The notes under the pieces: generated by a model | The model's database searches: none | What the model saw: the letters and a program-made list of their open reading frames with translations, nothing else | What the model was told of the DNA's origin: nothing | DNA from: Micromonospora carbonacea | GTDB taxonomy: Bacteria; Actinomycetota; Actinomycetes; Mycobacteriales; Micromonosporaceae | DNA length: 64,000 nucleotides | Assembly: GCF_014205165.1 (NCBI RefSeq) | Contig: NZ_JACHMZ010000001.1 | Coordinates: 2,378,501 to 2,442,500 of the forward strand | Reading direction: 5' to 3' | Part shown: positions 35,329-43,768 of the stretch, in pieces | Numbering within the stretch: the first letter of the stretch is position 1 | Layout of the letters: the number at the start of each line of letters is the position of its first letter | Translations under genes and position numbers: made by a program

Positions 35329-35662
35329 CCGGCCAATGCGACGGGGGCGGGTGCGCGAGTCGCCCCCGCCCCCGGCAGGGCGCTTGACGCGCCGCGAAAC
35401 CCCACCGACGACCCGGCCGGCAACTGTCGAGCGATGAGGAAGCGGCTCCAGGAGAACCGCACCGCCAGGCGGTCCGGGGACCATCAGGAGCTCCATCGAA
35501 GCGGGGAAACTCATTGTGAGGCTGCCTGACCCGTGATTTGCGGACGTCATCGTGGAAGGCGCGGGCCCCATCGCAGTGCGCGACAGCCGTCGCATCGCCC
35601 CGCGACGCGGTTCCGACCGAAAGCCTTGCGACCAAGCGCGACCAGATGATCGACTGGCCTGC
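35329..35662. other. Intergenic region before DHFR-like gene
   Basis: This 334-bp gap contains the hairpin at 35343-35373 and then no recognisable gene, promoter consensus or repeat. The downstream gene start lacks a clear ribosome-binding site. Confidence 0.4.
35343..35373 (+). terminator. Possible terminator hairpin after GH64 gene
   Basis: GGGGGCGGG (35343-35351) and CCCGCCCCC (35365-35373) pair over 9 bp with a 13-nt loop, 15 bp after the stop. It is less convincing than the other hairpins in this window. Confidence 0.5.
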
Positions 35663-36286
35663 ATGAGCGAGATCGTAGTCGATGCATTCGTCACCCTTGA
35701 CGGAGTCATGCAGGCACCCGGAAGCCCTGACGAAGACAGGGACGGCGGATTCCCGCACGGGGGATGGCAGGTGCCGTACATGGACCAGGCGGCGGTGGAT
35801 TTCGTCAACGAGGGGATCGTGGCCTGCGAGGGGTTGTTACTCGGCCGGCGGACCTACGAAGTCTTCGCCCGACACTTTCCGGCCGTGCCCGCCGATCACC
35901 CGGACGCGGCGGCCGCCGCCGCGCTCAATGCCATGCCGAAACACGTGGCGTCGCGCACGCTCCGCACGGCCGACTGGGAGAACTCGACGCTGCTGGGTGC
36001 GGACACGCTCGGGGCCATCGCGCGGCTCCGCGCCCGCCCCGGCGGCGAGCTGCACGTCGTCGGCAGCGCGGGGCTGCTCCGCACCCTCGTTCAGCACGAC
36101 CTCGTGGACGTGTACCGGATCATGGTGTTCCCCGTTGTGCTCGGCTCCGGCAAGCGACTGTTCGCCGAGGCCGCCCGCGCCGCCGCGTTCTCCCTGGTGG
36201 ACAGCCGCGCCACAGCCGCCGGCGCGCTGGTCTGCACGTACCGGCGTGCAGGTGAGGTCACCTACGGCTCGCACGGGGACGGCTGA
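35663..36286 (+). CDS. DHFR-family (RibD C-terminal domain-like) reductase
   Basis: Cytoplasmic NADPH-dependent reductase of the RibD_C/dihydrofolate reductase-like family, 207 residues from ATG 35663. It begins MSEIVVDAFVTLDGVMQAPG, the family's N-terminal beta strand and loop. GLLLGRRTYEVFARHFP and ELHVVGSAGLLRTLVQHDLV match NADPH-binding segments, and VFPVVLGSGKRLF is the conserved late strand. The middle Leu of GLLLGR is a TTA codon. Substrate is unknown; members are often orphan stress-associated genes. It lies at the left border of the polyketide cluster and is probably not part of it. Confidence 0.88.
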   Translation: MSEIVVDAFVTLDGVMQAPGSPDEDRDGGFPHGGWQVPYMDQAAVDFVNEGIVACEGLLLGRRTYEVFARHFPAVPADHPDAAAAAALNAMPKHVASRTLRTADWENSTLLGADTLGAIARLRARPGGELHVVGSAGLLRTLVQHDLVDVYRIMVFPVVLGSGKRLFAEAARAAAFSLVDSRATAAGALVCTYRRAGEVTYGSHGDG

Positions 36287-36684
36287 TCCGTAGCGCGCAC
36301 TCGCCGCGCCGTCGTCATCCTCTCCGACGAACACCTCCAAGCCGTCCGCACCGCCATCCGCCTCGCGGTAGGACGGCGCCCGGGCCCCGCGGTGGTGTCC
36401 CGACGCGCGTGCGGCGTCGAGCGACCCGGCCGGACGGTCCACCGCCCCCTCGCGTATCGACTGTGCGGCGGTGGATGTGTCGATCGTGTCGATGCGGGAC
36501 CGCTACGAAGTAGGTCTGTGAAGAACCACTTCGTATCGAGATGCCACGTCTTCTTTCCGCGCCAGACAGATCTGGCGCGTCTCACTCCTTCCCGGCATTC
36601 CAGACAGTCACCCATACTGTCGCCCGTTCTCGTGGAATAGCTCAGGGTGATCGTCTGATTGCGAAGAGGGATTTACTTAAGCCG

Positions 36685-36712
36685 TTGTCAGGTTGGTGAG
36701 GTCGTGTACACT
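36685..36712 (+). promoter_or_regulatory. Promoter of the quinoprotein gene
   Basis: TTGTCA (36685-36690) and TACACT (36707-36712) with a 16-bp spacer form a good sigma-70-like promoter 55 bp upstream of the quinoprotein start, in an AT-rich stretch. Confidence 0.55.
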
Positions 36713-36720
36713 ACCGTTCG

Positions 36721-36732
36721 TTACCCGGGTAA
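36721..36732. promoter_or_regulatory. Perfect palindrome, operator candidate at cluster left edge
   Basis: TTACCCGGGTAA is a perfect 12-bp palindrome located about 8 bp after the -10 of the quinoprotein promoter, where a bound repressor would block initiation. The cluster's TetR protein is one candidate binder. Confidence 0.45.
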
Positions 36733-36767
36733 TTATCTGCCTTGGAACTAACTGCCATGGGGGAGTT

Positions 36768-38399
36768 GTGTCGTTGATTGTGCTGCGCCGAAAAAAGTAT
36801 GCCGCCTTATTCATGGCTGCGTTGGTGCCTATTTCGCTGACCCTGTCCGTGATGTCGCCGGTTTCGTCCGCCGCCGTCGCTCCGGCCACTGGCCCCCGGA
36901 CGGGCAGCAACTGGTCGACGTGGCAGAAGGACGTGATCGGCAGCAGGTTCAACCCGCAAGAGAAGCAGTTCACCGAACATTCCGTGCAGAGCCTGAAGCT
37001 CAAATGGGCCTTCGTGTTCCCGGACGTGGACGGCGCCACTTCCAGCCAGCCCGCCGTCGTGGACAACACGTTGTACGTCGGGTCACGCGACGCGAAGTTC
37101 TATGCGCTCGACGCGACGACCGGGGCGACCAAGTGGGTCTTCGACGTCACGCCGATCTCCGGCCCCATCGACGCCACGAACACCAATGCCCTGCGCGACG
37201 GGCCGTCGGTGGTCGGCAACAAGGTCATCTTCGGCGACTACCGAGGCTACGTCTACGCGCTGAACAAGGACACCGGGGCGCTGATCTGGGCGACGAGGGT
37301 GTCCGACCACGCGCTCGCCGCGCTGACCGGCTCCCCGCTGGTGCACCGCGGCCGGGTGTACATCGGTGTGTCGAGCAGCGAGGCGAAGGCGTCCGCCGAC
37401 CCCGGCTACCCGTGCTGCACCTTCCGCGGGCAGCTGGTGGCGCTCAACCTGGCGACCGGCGCGGTGGACTGGCGCTACTACACCACCCCGCAGCCGGTGC
37501 TCGACGGAACGTGGCCTGACGGGTCGCCCCGCTACGCGCCGGCCGGCGCACCGGTGTGGAACAGCCCGGCGATCGACCCGATCTCGAACACCGTGTACTT
37601 CGGCACCGGCCAGAGCTACTCCGGCACCACGGGTGACCACAACTCGGTGATCGCGCTCGACGCGAAGACCGGTGCCCTGCGCTGGAAGCAGCAGATGAAC
37701 CAGGAGGACACCTGGACCGTCGGGTGCATCGTGCCGAGTCCGCAGCCGCACTGTGAGGGCTTGGAGGGCGGCACCAACCTGGACTACGACTTCGGCGCCT
37801 CGCCCAACGTCTTCATCACGCCGCAGGGGCGCCGGCTCGTCGGCATCGGGCAGAAGTCCGGCGTCTACCACACCTTCGACGCGCGGACGGGCGAGATCGT
37901 CTGGCAGCAGCAGGTGGGGGTGCCGCAGCCCAACGGCGGCTGGGGCGGTGTGCAATGGGGATCGAGCTTTGACGGCAAGCGTCTCTACGTCGCCACCTGG
38001 CAGGCCAACCCCGGCACGCTGTTCGCGCTCGACCCTGCCGACGGGCACATCCTGTGGCGCACGCCGAACCCGGCGAACGGCTGCTCGACGGGCGGGGCAA
38101 TCGCCTTCCCCAGCAACTGCAACCTGTCGCACATCTCGGCGGTGACGACCACTCCGGACCTGGTGTACGAGGGCAGCGCCGACGGCAAGATGCGGATCTA
38201 CCGTGCCAGGGACGGGCAGGTGGTCTGGGAGTACGACACCATCCGCCAGTACACGGGTGTGAACGGTGCCACGGGCTCCGGCGGCTCGGTGTCCGGCAAC
38301 GGTGGGGCGGTCGTGGCCAACGGCATGCTCTACGTGCAGTCCGGCTACTACTCGTTCTACGGGATCCCCGGGCGCGTCCTGCTCGCGTTCGGATTCTGA
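36768..38399 (+). CDS. Exported PQQ-binding-like beta-propeller oxidoreductase
   Basis: 543 residues from GTG 36768, chosen for the GGGGGAG just before it. A signal peptide (VLRRKKYAALFMAALVPISL) leads to eight-blade quinoprotein repeats of AL.A.TG...W type (FYALDATTGATKWVFD, VYALNKDTGALIWATR, VIALDAKTGALRWKQQ, FALDPADGHILWRTPN). Adjacent cysteines Cys216-Cys217 (GYPCCTFRG) match the vicinal disulfide of PQQ alcohol dehydrogenases. Fold and length resemble polyvinyl-alcohol-dehydrogenase-like quinoproteins. It could oxidise or couple a phenolic or alcohol intermediate outside the cell. Leu14 is a TTA codon. No PQQ biosynthesis genes are seen. Confidence 0.87.
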   Translation: MSLIVLRRKKYAALFMAALVPISLTLSVMSPVSSAAVAPATGPRTGSNWSTWQKDVIGSRFNPQEKQFTEHSVQSLKLKWAFVFPDVDGATSSQPAVVDNTLYVGSRDAKFYALDATTGATKWVFDVTPISGPIDATNTNALRDGPSVVGNKVIFGDYRGYVYALNKDTGALIWATRVSDHALAALTGSPLVHRGRVYIGVSSSEAKASADPGYPCCTFRGQLVALNLATGAVDWRYYTTPQPVLDGTWPDGSPRYAPAGAPVWNSPAIDPISNTVYFGTGQSYSGTTGDHNSVIALDAKTGALRWKQQMNQEDTWTVGCIVPSPQPHCEGLEGGTNLDYDFGASPNVFITPQGRRLVGIGQKSGVYHTFDARTGEIVWQQQVGVPQPNGGWGGVQWGSSFDGKRLYVATWQANPGTLFALDPADGHILWRTPNPANGCSTGGAIAFPSNCNLSHISAVTTTPDLVYEGSADGKMRIYRARDGQVVWEYDTIRQYTGVNGATGSGGSVSGNGGAVVANGMLYVQSGYYSFYGIPGRVLLAFGF

Positions 38400-38414
38400 C
38401 CTCACGATAAACCC

Positions 38415-38452
38415 GGGCGGGGTTCGTCGGCGACCGCCGACGAACCCCGCCC
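38415..38452 (+). terminator. 18-bp perfect hairpin terminator after quinoprotein gene
   Basis: Arms 38415-38432 and 38435-38452 pair perfectly over 18 bp with a 2-nt apex (in practice 17 bp and a 4-nt loop), followed by TTCCGCATTTG. It begins 16 bp after the stop. Confidence 0.85.
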
Positions 38453-38469
38453 TTCCGCATTTGCAAACA

Positions 38470-38483
38470 ATACCGATCCGTAT
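38470..38483. promoter_or_regulatory. Imperfect palindrome upstream of the O-methyltransferase
   Basis: ATACCGATCCGTAT pairs at 12 of its 14 positions and lies in a short AT-rich promoter region between the terminator and the methyltransferase gene. TTGTGG (38488) and TATAGG (38509) may be a weak promoter with 15-bp spacing. It is a candidate operator for the TetR gene that lies convergent at the end of the methyltransferase. Confidence 0.4.
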
Positions 38484-38573
38484 CTAATTGTGGATTCGAT
38501 TACCCTGCTATAGGTGCTTGACGACAAACATTGCCTCCTGAGAGCATGAATTCAACGTTGGACAGGAGGCTCC

Positions 38574-39611
38574 ATGACCATCGCGGAAGGCGTCGACCCT
38601 GGAGAGCAGTTGCTGAGACTGCATCTCATGGGTGGCCCCTGGATAAACCAGTCGTTATATGTCGCGGCCAGTCTCGGAATTGCCGACCAGTTGGACGCCG
38701 AACCGGTGCCGATCTCGTACCTCGCCAAGGCCTGCCAGGCGAACGAGGACGCGCTCTTCCGATTCTGCCGGGCGCTCGCCGGGCTCGGTGTGCTGAAGGC
38801 ACATTCGGGCCGGGCGTTCTCCCTGACCGAGCTGGGCCGTGCGCTGCGCAGCGACGTGCCGAACACGCTGCGCTGGGGAATCATGCTGCACGGTGGCGAG
38901 ACCTTCCGTTCCTGGAGCGACGTGCTGCACACCGTCCGGACCGGAAAGCCCGCGTTCGACCACACCTTCGGCACGCCGTTCTTCGACTACCTGGCGACCC
39001 ACCCCGAGTACAACGACATCTTCCACCGCACGATGGGTGTCACCGACCGGCCGCCGGAGGTGCTCGGCGACTACGACTTCGCGCGCTCGCGGGTGGTCGC
39101 CGACATCGGTGGCGGCATTGGCACCCTGCTCGCGACCGTGCTTCGCGCGCACCCCCACCTGCGCGGCATCCTGCAGGACCTGCCGGAGGCCCTGCGCGGT
39201 GCCGGGGAGAACCTCACCGCGTACGGCGTCGCCGACCGGTGCGAGATCGTCGGGGCGAGCTTCTTCGACTCGCTGCCGGAGGGGGCGGACACCTTCGTCC
39301 TGTCCAGGGTGCTGCACAACTGGGGCGACGAGCAGGCCGTCACGCTGCTGACCGGTGTGCGGGACCGGATCGCCGACGGGGGGCGGCTGCTGGTCGTAGA
39401 CCACCTGCTGCCCGACGCCGACGGCTTCCACCCGGCCTTGCTCGCCGACCTCCAGATGCTCGTGGTGCTCGGCGGCAAGGACCGGACCGAGGGGGAGTTG
39501 CGTGCCCTGCTGGCCGCCGCCGGCTTTGCGGTGACCGCCCAGTGGGACGGGCCGGTCGGCACCAGCCCCCGGGTGGACAGCATGATCGAGGCCGTTCCGG
39601 TGGCGAGGTGA
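38574..39611 (+). CDS. SAM-dependent O-methyltransferase 1
   Basis: Polyketide-type O-methyltransferase, 345 residues, with CAGGAGG 6 bp before the ATG. The N-terminal winged-helix dimerisation domain (QSLYVAASLGIADQLDAEPV; LAKACQANEDALFRFCRALA) precedes the SAM-binding motif VVADIGGGIGTLLATVLRAH near residues 172-191. The catalytic-region motif VLHNWGDEQAVTLL follows near 245-258. It probably methylates a phenolic hydroxyl. Leu28 is a TTA codon. A paralogue lies at 59284. Its stop is 2 bp from the convergent tetR-like gene stop. Confidence 0.92.
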   Translation: MTIAEGVDPGEQLLRLHLMGGPWINQSLYVAASLGIADQLDAEPVPISYLAKACQANEDALFRFCRALAGLGVLKAHSGRAFSLTELGRALRSDVPNTLRWGIMLHGGETFRSWSDVLHTVRTGKPAFDHTFGTPFFDYLATHPEYNDIFHRTMGVTDRPPEVLGDYDFARSRVVADIGGGIGTLLATVLRAHPHLRGILQDLPEALRGAGENLTAYGVADRCEIVGASFFDSLPEGADTFVLSRVLHNWGDEQAVTLLTGVRDRIADGGRLLVVDHLLPDADGFHPALLADLQMLVVLGGKDRTEGELRALLAAAGFAVTAQWDGPVGTSPRVDSMIEAVPVAR

Positions 39612-39613
39612 GG

Positions 39614-40294
39614 TCACTGCGGCGGTGACGCGGACGAGATGCCGGGGAGGATCAGGTCGACGATGTTGTCCGACGAGAACTGTTCCTCCCCGGCCCCCTC
39701 CGAGAGTGCGTAGCCGAACAGGACCGAGCCGAAGACGATCCAGAGGGTCGCCTCGATGTCGATGCTCGGATGGACGTCGCCGTTGACGATCCGCCGACGC
39801 AGGATCTCGCGGAAAACCGCCTTCTTGGGTTCGATGACCGACTGGAAGTACTGGGCCCGCAACTCGGGGGAGCAGCAGGGTCCGCTGGTGAAGTGCGTCA
39901 GCAGCCGTCCCGCGATGGAGTCCCGCGTCCACCGGCGCAGGTCGTCCACCGCCGTGGTGAGTTCCTCGCGCACCGATCCGCGCAGGACCGGGACGGGCGG
40001 TTCGTACAGCGACACCAACGCATCGGAGATCAACGCCGCCTTGTTCGACCACCGGCGGTAGAGGGTCGCCTTGCCGACCCCTGCCCGTGTGGCGACAGCC
40101 TCCATCGACAACGAGTCCAACGAGACGCCCTCGGCCAGCATCTCCAGCGTCGCGGCGATGATCGCCCTGCTCGCCTGTTCACTGCGTGGTCGACCAGGCA
40201 ACCGCTGCTCCGGCTTGGTCCGTGGATGCCGGCGATGCGCCTCGGTGCCGTGGTGCGGCACCTGGCGTGCGACGGCTGGTCGCCCGGCGCTCAC
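39614..40294 (-). CDS. TetR-family transcriptional regulator
   Basis: 226 residues. The N-terminal helix-turn-helix LDSLSMEAVATRAGVGKATL followed by YRRWSNKAAL (about 58-88) is typical. The C-terminal ligand domain is in the TetR_C_11-like style (VREELTTAVDDLRRWTRDSI). The first about 35 residues before GRPRSEQASRAIIA are unusually long; a TTG start inside that segment is possible. GTG 40294 overlaps the stop of a 56-codon upstream frame. It is the likely local repressor for the methyltransferase or quinoprotein; the palindromes at 36721 and 38470 are candidate sites. Confidence 0.9.
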   Translation of the reverse strand: MSAGRPAVARQVPHHGTEAHRRHPRTKPEQRLPGRPRSEQASRAIIAATLEMLAEGVSLDSLSMEAVATRAGVGKATLYRRWSNKAALISDALVSLYEPPVPVLRGSVREELTTAVDDLRRWTRDSIAGRLLTHFTSGPCCSPELRAQYFQSVIEPKKAVFREILRRRIVNGDVHPSIDIEATLWIVFGSVLFGYALSEGAGEEQFSSDNIVDLILPGISSASPPQ

Positions 40295-40461
40295 CGCGGT
40301 TTCTCCACGGCCGCGCCGGTCGGGGTGCCGGGCATCCGTATGATGTCCCCGGCGCCGGCGGTGCCCCGACGCGGGCCCGCGGCGGGCTTGACAACCGGCC
40401 GTCCCGTCCGCGCGCCGAGGACTTCTAACCGCTGCCCCGAACTCTCTTCCCCCGTTGTCAC
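40291..40461 (-). CDS. Possible small leader ORF coupled to tetR-like gene (56 residues, doubtful)
   Basis: GTG 40461 is preceded by AGGGGAGAACTG, a fair ribosome-binding site, and its TGA overlaps the GTG of the TetR gene. The product would start MTTGEESSGQRLEVLGARTG with a TTA codon at Leu12. Third-position GC is low for this genome and the sequence is low in hydrophobic residues, so it may be a non-functional leader or chance frame. Confidence 0.25.
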   Translation of the reverse strand: MTTGEESSGQRLEVLGARTGRPVVKPAAGPRRGTAGAGDIIRMPGTPTGAAVEKPR

Positions 40462-41382
40462 ACCAGTTCTCCCCTCGTGATGTCGCCGTGATCAGTGCCG
40501 GTCCGATCTGGTTCCGCGTCGCAGCACCACCGCCGTGCGTGTCTGCCTCCTGCCAGTTCGTCCGGCTGGTGCCGGTGACCGTGCCGAGTGTCGTGTCGAT
40601 CTGGTGGAGCGTGCGGGCGACCGTGACGGTTTCCCACGTACACAGGGGCGCGGCGTGGCCTTTCGAGGAGAGGGCCGAGCGGATCGCCTGCGGCCCGTCG
40701 GCACGGGGTCGCCGGCCGCCGTCACGGGAGGGGCGTCGTCGCCCGCCCGTGGCCGCCGGTCCGTTCTGGCCGTCGAGTGGTGTCCCCGGGGCGCCGCCGA
40801 GGAACCGGACGGCTGTGGCCGTCCGGCGAGCGGCACTCCGCCGGCGTGCGCTGACGCGACAGGCGTCGCCTCAGGCTCCCCTGGACGCCTTCGCGCTGCC
40901 CAGGGTCGGCCCCGGCGTGGCGTGGCGGCGACCGGCGTGAGTGGCTCCGCCGGCGCGTCGGACACGTGGACAGGCTCGTCCGCGTAGCCGACTGTGCCAG
41001 TCAGCCGCTCGTGCCGGGAGAGCCTGCCGTGGCGTCCGTAGACGGGGCGCGGGCCCCGCTTTCCGCTGCCCTGCGCGCAGGGGACGCAACGCCCCGAGGC
41101 CACCATGCGTTCCGTTTCGATATGCGCCATCTAACGATCTTCCCCCTGTTCCAATGGCGAGGGTGGTCGTCACTGGATGCGGAAACGCGGCTTCCCCGAA
41201 GAATGGCGTGTAATTGATTCTCCGCCCTTCGTTTATTGGCGCAGGTCTTTCTGTCTACGCTAGCAGAAGCGAACGCAGGCGCAAGTGCTGACAGGGCATC
41301 GCCCGGGCGCGCAAATTCGAAACGGGGCGCGGTCGAAACGTGCGCCACCAGGGCTTTCGCCCCGGGTCTTTTAATTAGCTGG
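40295..41382. other. 1.1-kb region without a recognisable gene
   Basis: Between the TetR gene and the F420-dependent dehydrogenase. Several overlapping frames exist on both strands. The longest start-to-stop frame on the minus strand (40492-41130) has GGGGGAAG about 12 bp upstream of its ATG but gives an Arg/Pro/Ala-rich, low-hydrophobicity product that I do not recognise. A minus-strand stretch around 40480-40690 has coding-like third-position GC but no start. The part from 41130 to 41400 is AT-richer and may hold a promoter. A degraded gene is possible. Confidence 0.4.
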
Positions 41383-42435
41383 CTAAATAACCGAGGCCGG
41401 CTTTTGGATCGTGCCAAGGCGGCCCATCGCCGCCGTGCCCTCGAGCGCGCGCAACCGCGGTACCACGTCGGTGGCGAACTGCGTGAGGAACCGCTCCTGG
41501 TCGTGTCCCGGGCCGTGGAAGACCAGGTGGTTCATGCCCGCGTCGAGATAGGGCCTGATCTGCGCCACGGCCTCGCGCGGGTCGGCGGTGACGATCCACC
41601 GTCCCGCGACCTGCTCGATCGGCAACTCGTCGGCGAGCCGCTCCAACTTGTCCGGCGAGGACACCGAGTGCTTGTGCTCCGCCGGCAGTGACAGCGGTGC
41701 CCAGAAGCGAGTGTTCTCCAGTGCGAGGTGGGGATCCCGGTCGTACGAGATCTTGATCTCGATCATCCGGTCGAGATCGGCCGCGTCCCGTCCCGCCGCT
41801 GTGGCGCCCTCGACGGCGGCGGGCAGGAGCTTGTCGACGTAAAGCTCCATCCCCTTGCCGGACGTGCAGATGAGGCCATCAGCGACGCGGCCGGCGTACC
41901 TGGCCACCAGGGGGCCGCCGGTAGCGACGTAGATCGGCACCGGCGCGGCGGGGCGATCGCAGATCCGCGCGCCGACCAGCGGGTAGTAACCGCCGTCGAC
42001 GGTCACCTCGTCCTCGGTCCACAGCGCCCGCATCAGGCCGATGGCCTCGCGTAGCCGCGCGAACCGCTCCTTGAACTCCGGCCAGGCGCGACCGGAGACG
42101 GCGACCTCGTTCAACGCCTCGCCGGTGCCCACACCGAGCGCGACCCGGTTGTCGTGGAGCAGGGCGAGGGTGGCGAAGGTCTGCGCCACGACCGCCGGGT
42201 TGTACCGGAACGTCGGCACCATCACGCTCGTGCCGATCTGGATCCGCCGGGTGCGCTCCCCGACCGCCGCCATCCAGGCCAGTGCGGCCGGCGCGTGCCC
42301 ACCGTGTCGCCGCCACGGCAGGAAGTGGTCGGAAACCCACACGCTGTCGAACCCGAGTTCCTCGGCGCGCACCGCGTGCTCGACGAGCGGTCGTGGGCCG
42401 AACTGCTCGGCCGAGGCCTTGTAGCCAATTCTCAC
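41383..42435 (-). CDS. fgd: F420-dependent glucose-6-phosphate dehydrogenase
   Basis: Oxidises glucose-6-phosphate to 6-phosphogluconolactone and reduces coenzyme F420 to F420H2. 350 residues from GTG 42435, which has AAGGAG 10 bp upstream; an ATG at 42465 lacks such a site. The family signature is nearly complete: [27 protein letters not shown] with His37 and Trp41, [28 protein letters not shown] with Glu106, [11 protein letters not shown] with a phosphate-binding Lys near 194, and [14 protein letters not shown] PGHDQERFL near the end. His, Trp and Glu match the catalytic trio of the mycobacterial enzyme. It lies in the cluster with two LLM-class oxidoreductases, so it may feed them reduced F420. 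Confidence 0.92.
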   Translation of the reverse strand: MRIGYKASAEQFGPRPLVEHAVRAEELGFDSVWVSDHFLPWRRHGGHAPAALAWMAAVGERTRRIQIGTSVMVPTFRYNPAVVAQTFATLALLHDNRVALGVGTGEALNEVAVSGRAWPEFKERFARLREAIGLMRALWTEDEVTVDGGYYPLVGARICDRPAAPVPIYVATGGPLVARYAGRVADGLICTSGKGMELYVDKLLPAAVEGATAAGRDAADLDRMIEIKISYDRDPHLALENTRFWAPLSLPAEHKHSVSSPDKLERLADELPIEQVAGRWIVTADPREAVAQIRPYLDAGMNHLVFHGPGHDQERFLTQFATDVVPRLRALEGTAAMGRLGTIQKPASVI

Positions 42436-42555
42436 GGTGGAGATCTCCTTTTCGAGCAATCCCATGTGCCCATCGGGGCGAGCTTCGCCGACGTCAGGAG
42501 GTGGGCGCCTCGTTGCCCCGGGGTTGACGTGCGGCAGGCGGACCCGCCGTGTTCC

Positions 42556-43443
42556 TCACCGGAGTTCCTCGATAACCCTGGCGAAGTCGTCCATGTCCGG
42601 TTCCAGGGCGGTCAGGTAGGTGACACCGAGCGTCTCCCGCGTGTGCCGCAACTGCTCCGCGATCTGTTTCGGGGTGCCGACGAGCATGCCCGGGATCTCG
42701 AGCAGTTGGTCGACGCTCAGCCCGGCCCGCTCCTCCCACTCCGCGACGGCGGCGCGCCGGTCGTTGGTGATGCGGACCATCTGGAGCGGGAAGTTGAACT
42801 CGACCTCCTGGGCCCGTTCGCCGAGCAGGTTCCGCGCGTAGGAGACGCGCTCGGCCACCCGTTCGGCGGTCGCGAGCGGAGCCATCTGGCCGTCCTCGGC
42901 CGGCTTCTCGACCCCGCTGAAAGTGATGATGTCGGCGTGCCTTGCCGCGAGGCGCAGCATGCGGTCGCCGCGCCCGGCGAGCAGCAACGGCACCTGCTTC
43001 TGTGCCGGCCGGGGCTGGTGCTCCGGGTCGTTGAGGCGCGTACGGAGCTCGGTGACCGTCCGTTCCAGGTGGTCGATGCGCTTTCCCGGCGAGCCGAAGG
43101 GCAGGCCCGCGTCGTCGAACTCGGCCTTGACGTAGCCCGCGCCGAGCCCGAGCTCGAGGCGTCCGCCGGTGAGCTGGTCGGTGCCCGCGACGTCCCGAGC
43201 GAGCAGGGCTGGGTTGTAGAAGCTGGTGTTGATCACGAGTGTGCCGAGCCTCAGGCGCTCGGTCGCCTCGGCGGCGAGCACCAGCGCGGGAAACGGCGCA
43301 GGCATTCCGAGATGGTCGGGAACAACGATTACGTCGAACCCGATACGCTCGGCCTTTCGGCACTTAGCGATCCATTCAGCGCGGGCGGCGGGCGCCATCA
43401 TGTTCACGGCGAACCGAAAAGGGCGGGGTGTGGTCACATTCAC
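42556..43443 (-). CDS. LLM-class (probably F420-dependent) oxidoreductase 1
   Basis: Luciferase-like TIM barrel, 295 residues from GTG 43443. Motifs: PFRFAVNMMAPAARAEWIA, GFDVIVVPDHLGMPAPFPAL, LGTLVINTSFYNPALLARDV, LELGLGAGYVKAEFDDAGLP and VPLLLAGRGDRMLRLAARHA. This fits F420-dependent subfamilies with probable reductase or dehydrogenase activity. TTGACG (43474-43479) and TATACG (43453-43458) on the minus strand sit right before the GTG, so the mRNA may be leaderless. It is 120 bp upstream of the fgd gene in the same direction, which supports a shared F420 cycle. Confidence 0.87.
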   Translation of the reverse strand: MNVTTPRPFRFAVNMMAPAARAEWIAKCRKAERIGFDVIVVPDHLGMPAPFPALVLAAEATERLRLGTLVINTSFYNPALLARDVAGTDQLTGGRLELGLGAGYVKAEFDDAGLPFGSPGKRIDHLERTVTELRTRLNDPEHQPRPAQKQVPLLLAGRGDRMLRLAARHADIITFSGVEKPAEDGQMAPLATAERVAERVSYARNLLGERAQEVEFNFPLQMVRITNDRRAAVAEWEERAGLSVDQLLEIPGMLVGTPKQIAEQLRHTRETLGVTYLTALEPDMDDFARVIEELR

Positions 43444-43768
43444 GTTCGTGAGCGTATACAGCGTGCGCGGGGTCGTCAACGAGTTGGTCGCGTCGGGTTG
43501 ATAGCGACTCGGAACAAGTCCGTATTGGAATTGCCTCGGCCATACGTGGTTGCCTTCTTCTCCGCTGCTGTCGTACGGTACATTGCGTTCCCCGCATTAT
43601 GTGAACGGCCGCGTCCACTAATTGACCGTTGGGGGGTGCCGGTTTACCGATTGTTTCTGGTGCGGGAGCGTGCGTGTGTGCGGGCGGTGACCTCGCGCCG
43701 CTCCTGTGGGCGCTGAGCAGGAAGCTCGTGACGTACACCCGGCGGTGCCACGGGGTTACCATCAGCCT
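43444..43768. other. Divergent promoter region between LLM gene and MarR gene
   Basis: This 325-bp gap is AT-richer than its neighbours. On the minus strand TTGACG/TATACG lies next to the LLM start. On the plus strand TTGACC (about 43622) with TTACCG 16 bp later is a weak promoter candidate, and TTACCAT directly before GTG 43769 could give a leaderless MarR transcript. No gene is seen. Confidence 0.5.

Larger units (their letters stand above)
36287..36767. other. Intergenic boundary region left of the polyketide cluster
   Basis: This 481-bp gap becomes clearly AT-richer from about 36500 onward. It holds an 8-bp inverted repeat (TACGAAGT 36504-36511 / ACTTCGTA 36528-36535), the promoter at 36685-36712 and the palindrome at 36721-36732. 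A short plus-strand stretch near 36298-36370 reads like protein but has no start or match I recognise. No gene is supported. Confidence 0.5.

Noticed and set aside
36295..36370. Short plus-strand stretch reading VVILSDEHLQAVRTAIRLAV
   Set aside because: It looks protein-like but has no start codon with ribosome-binding site and no extension into a domain. A gene remnant is possible but not supported.
40492..41130. A 212-codon minus-strand frame that could be a gene
   Set aside because: The product is rich in Arg, Pro, Ala and Ser with few hydrophobic residues, third-position GC falls in its second half, and it resembles no family I know. It is described only within the intergenic entry.
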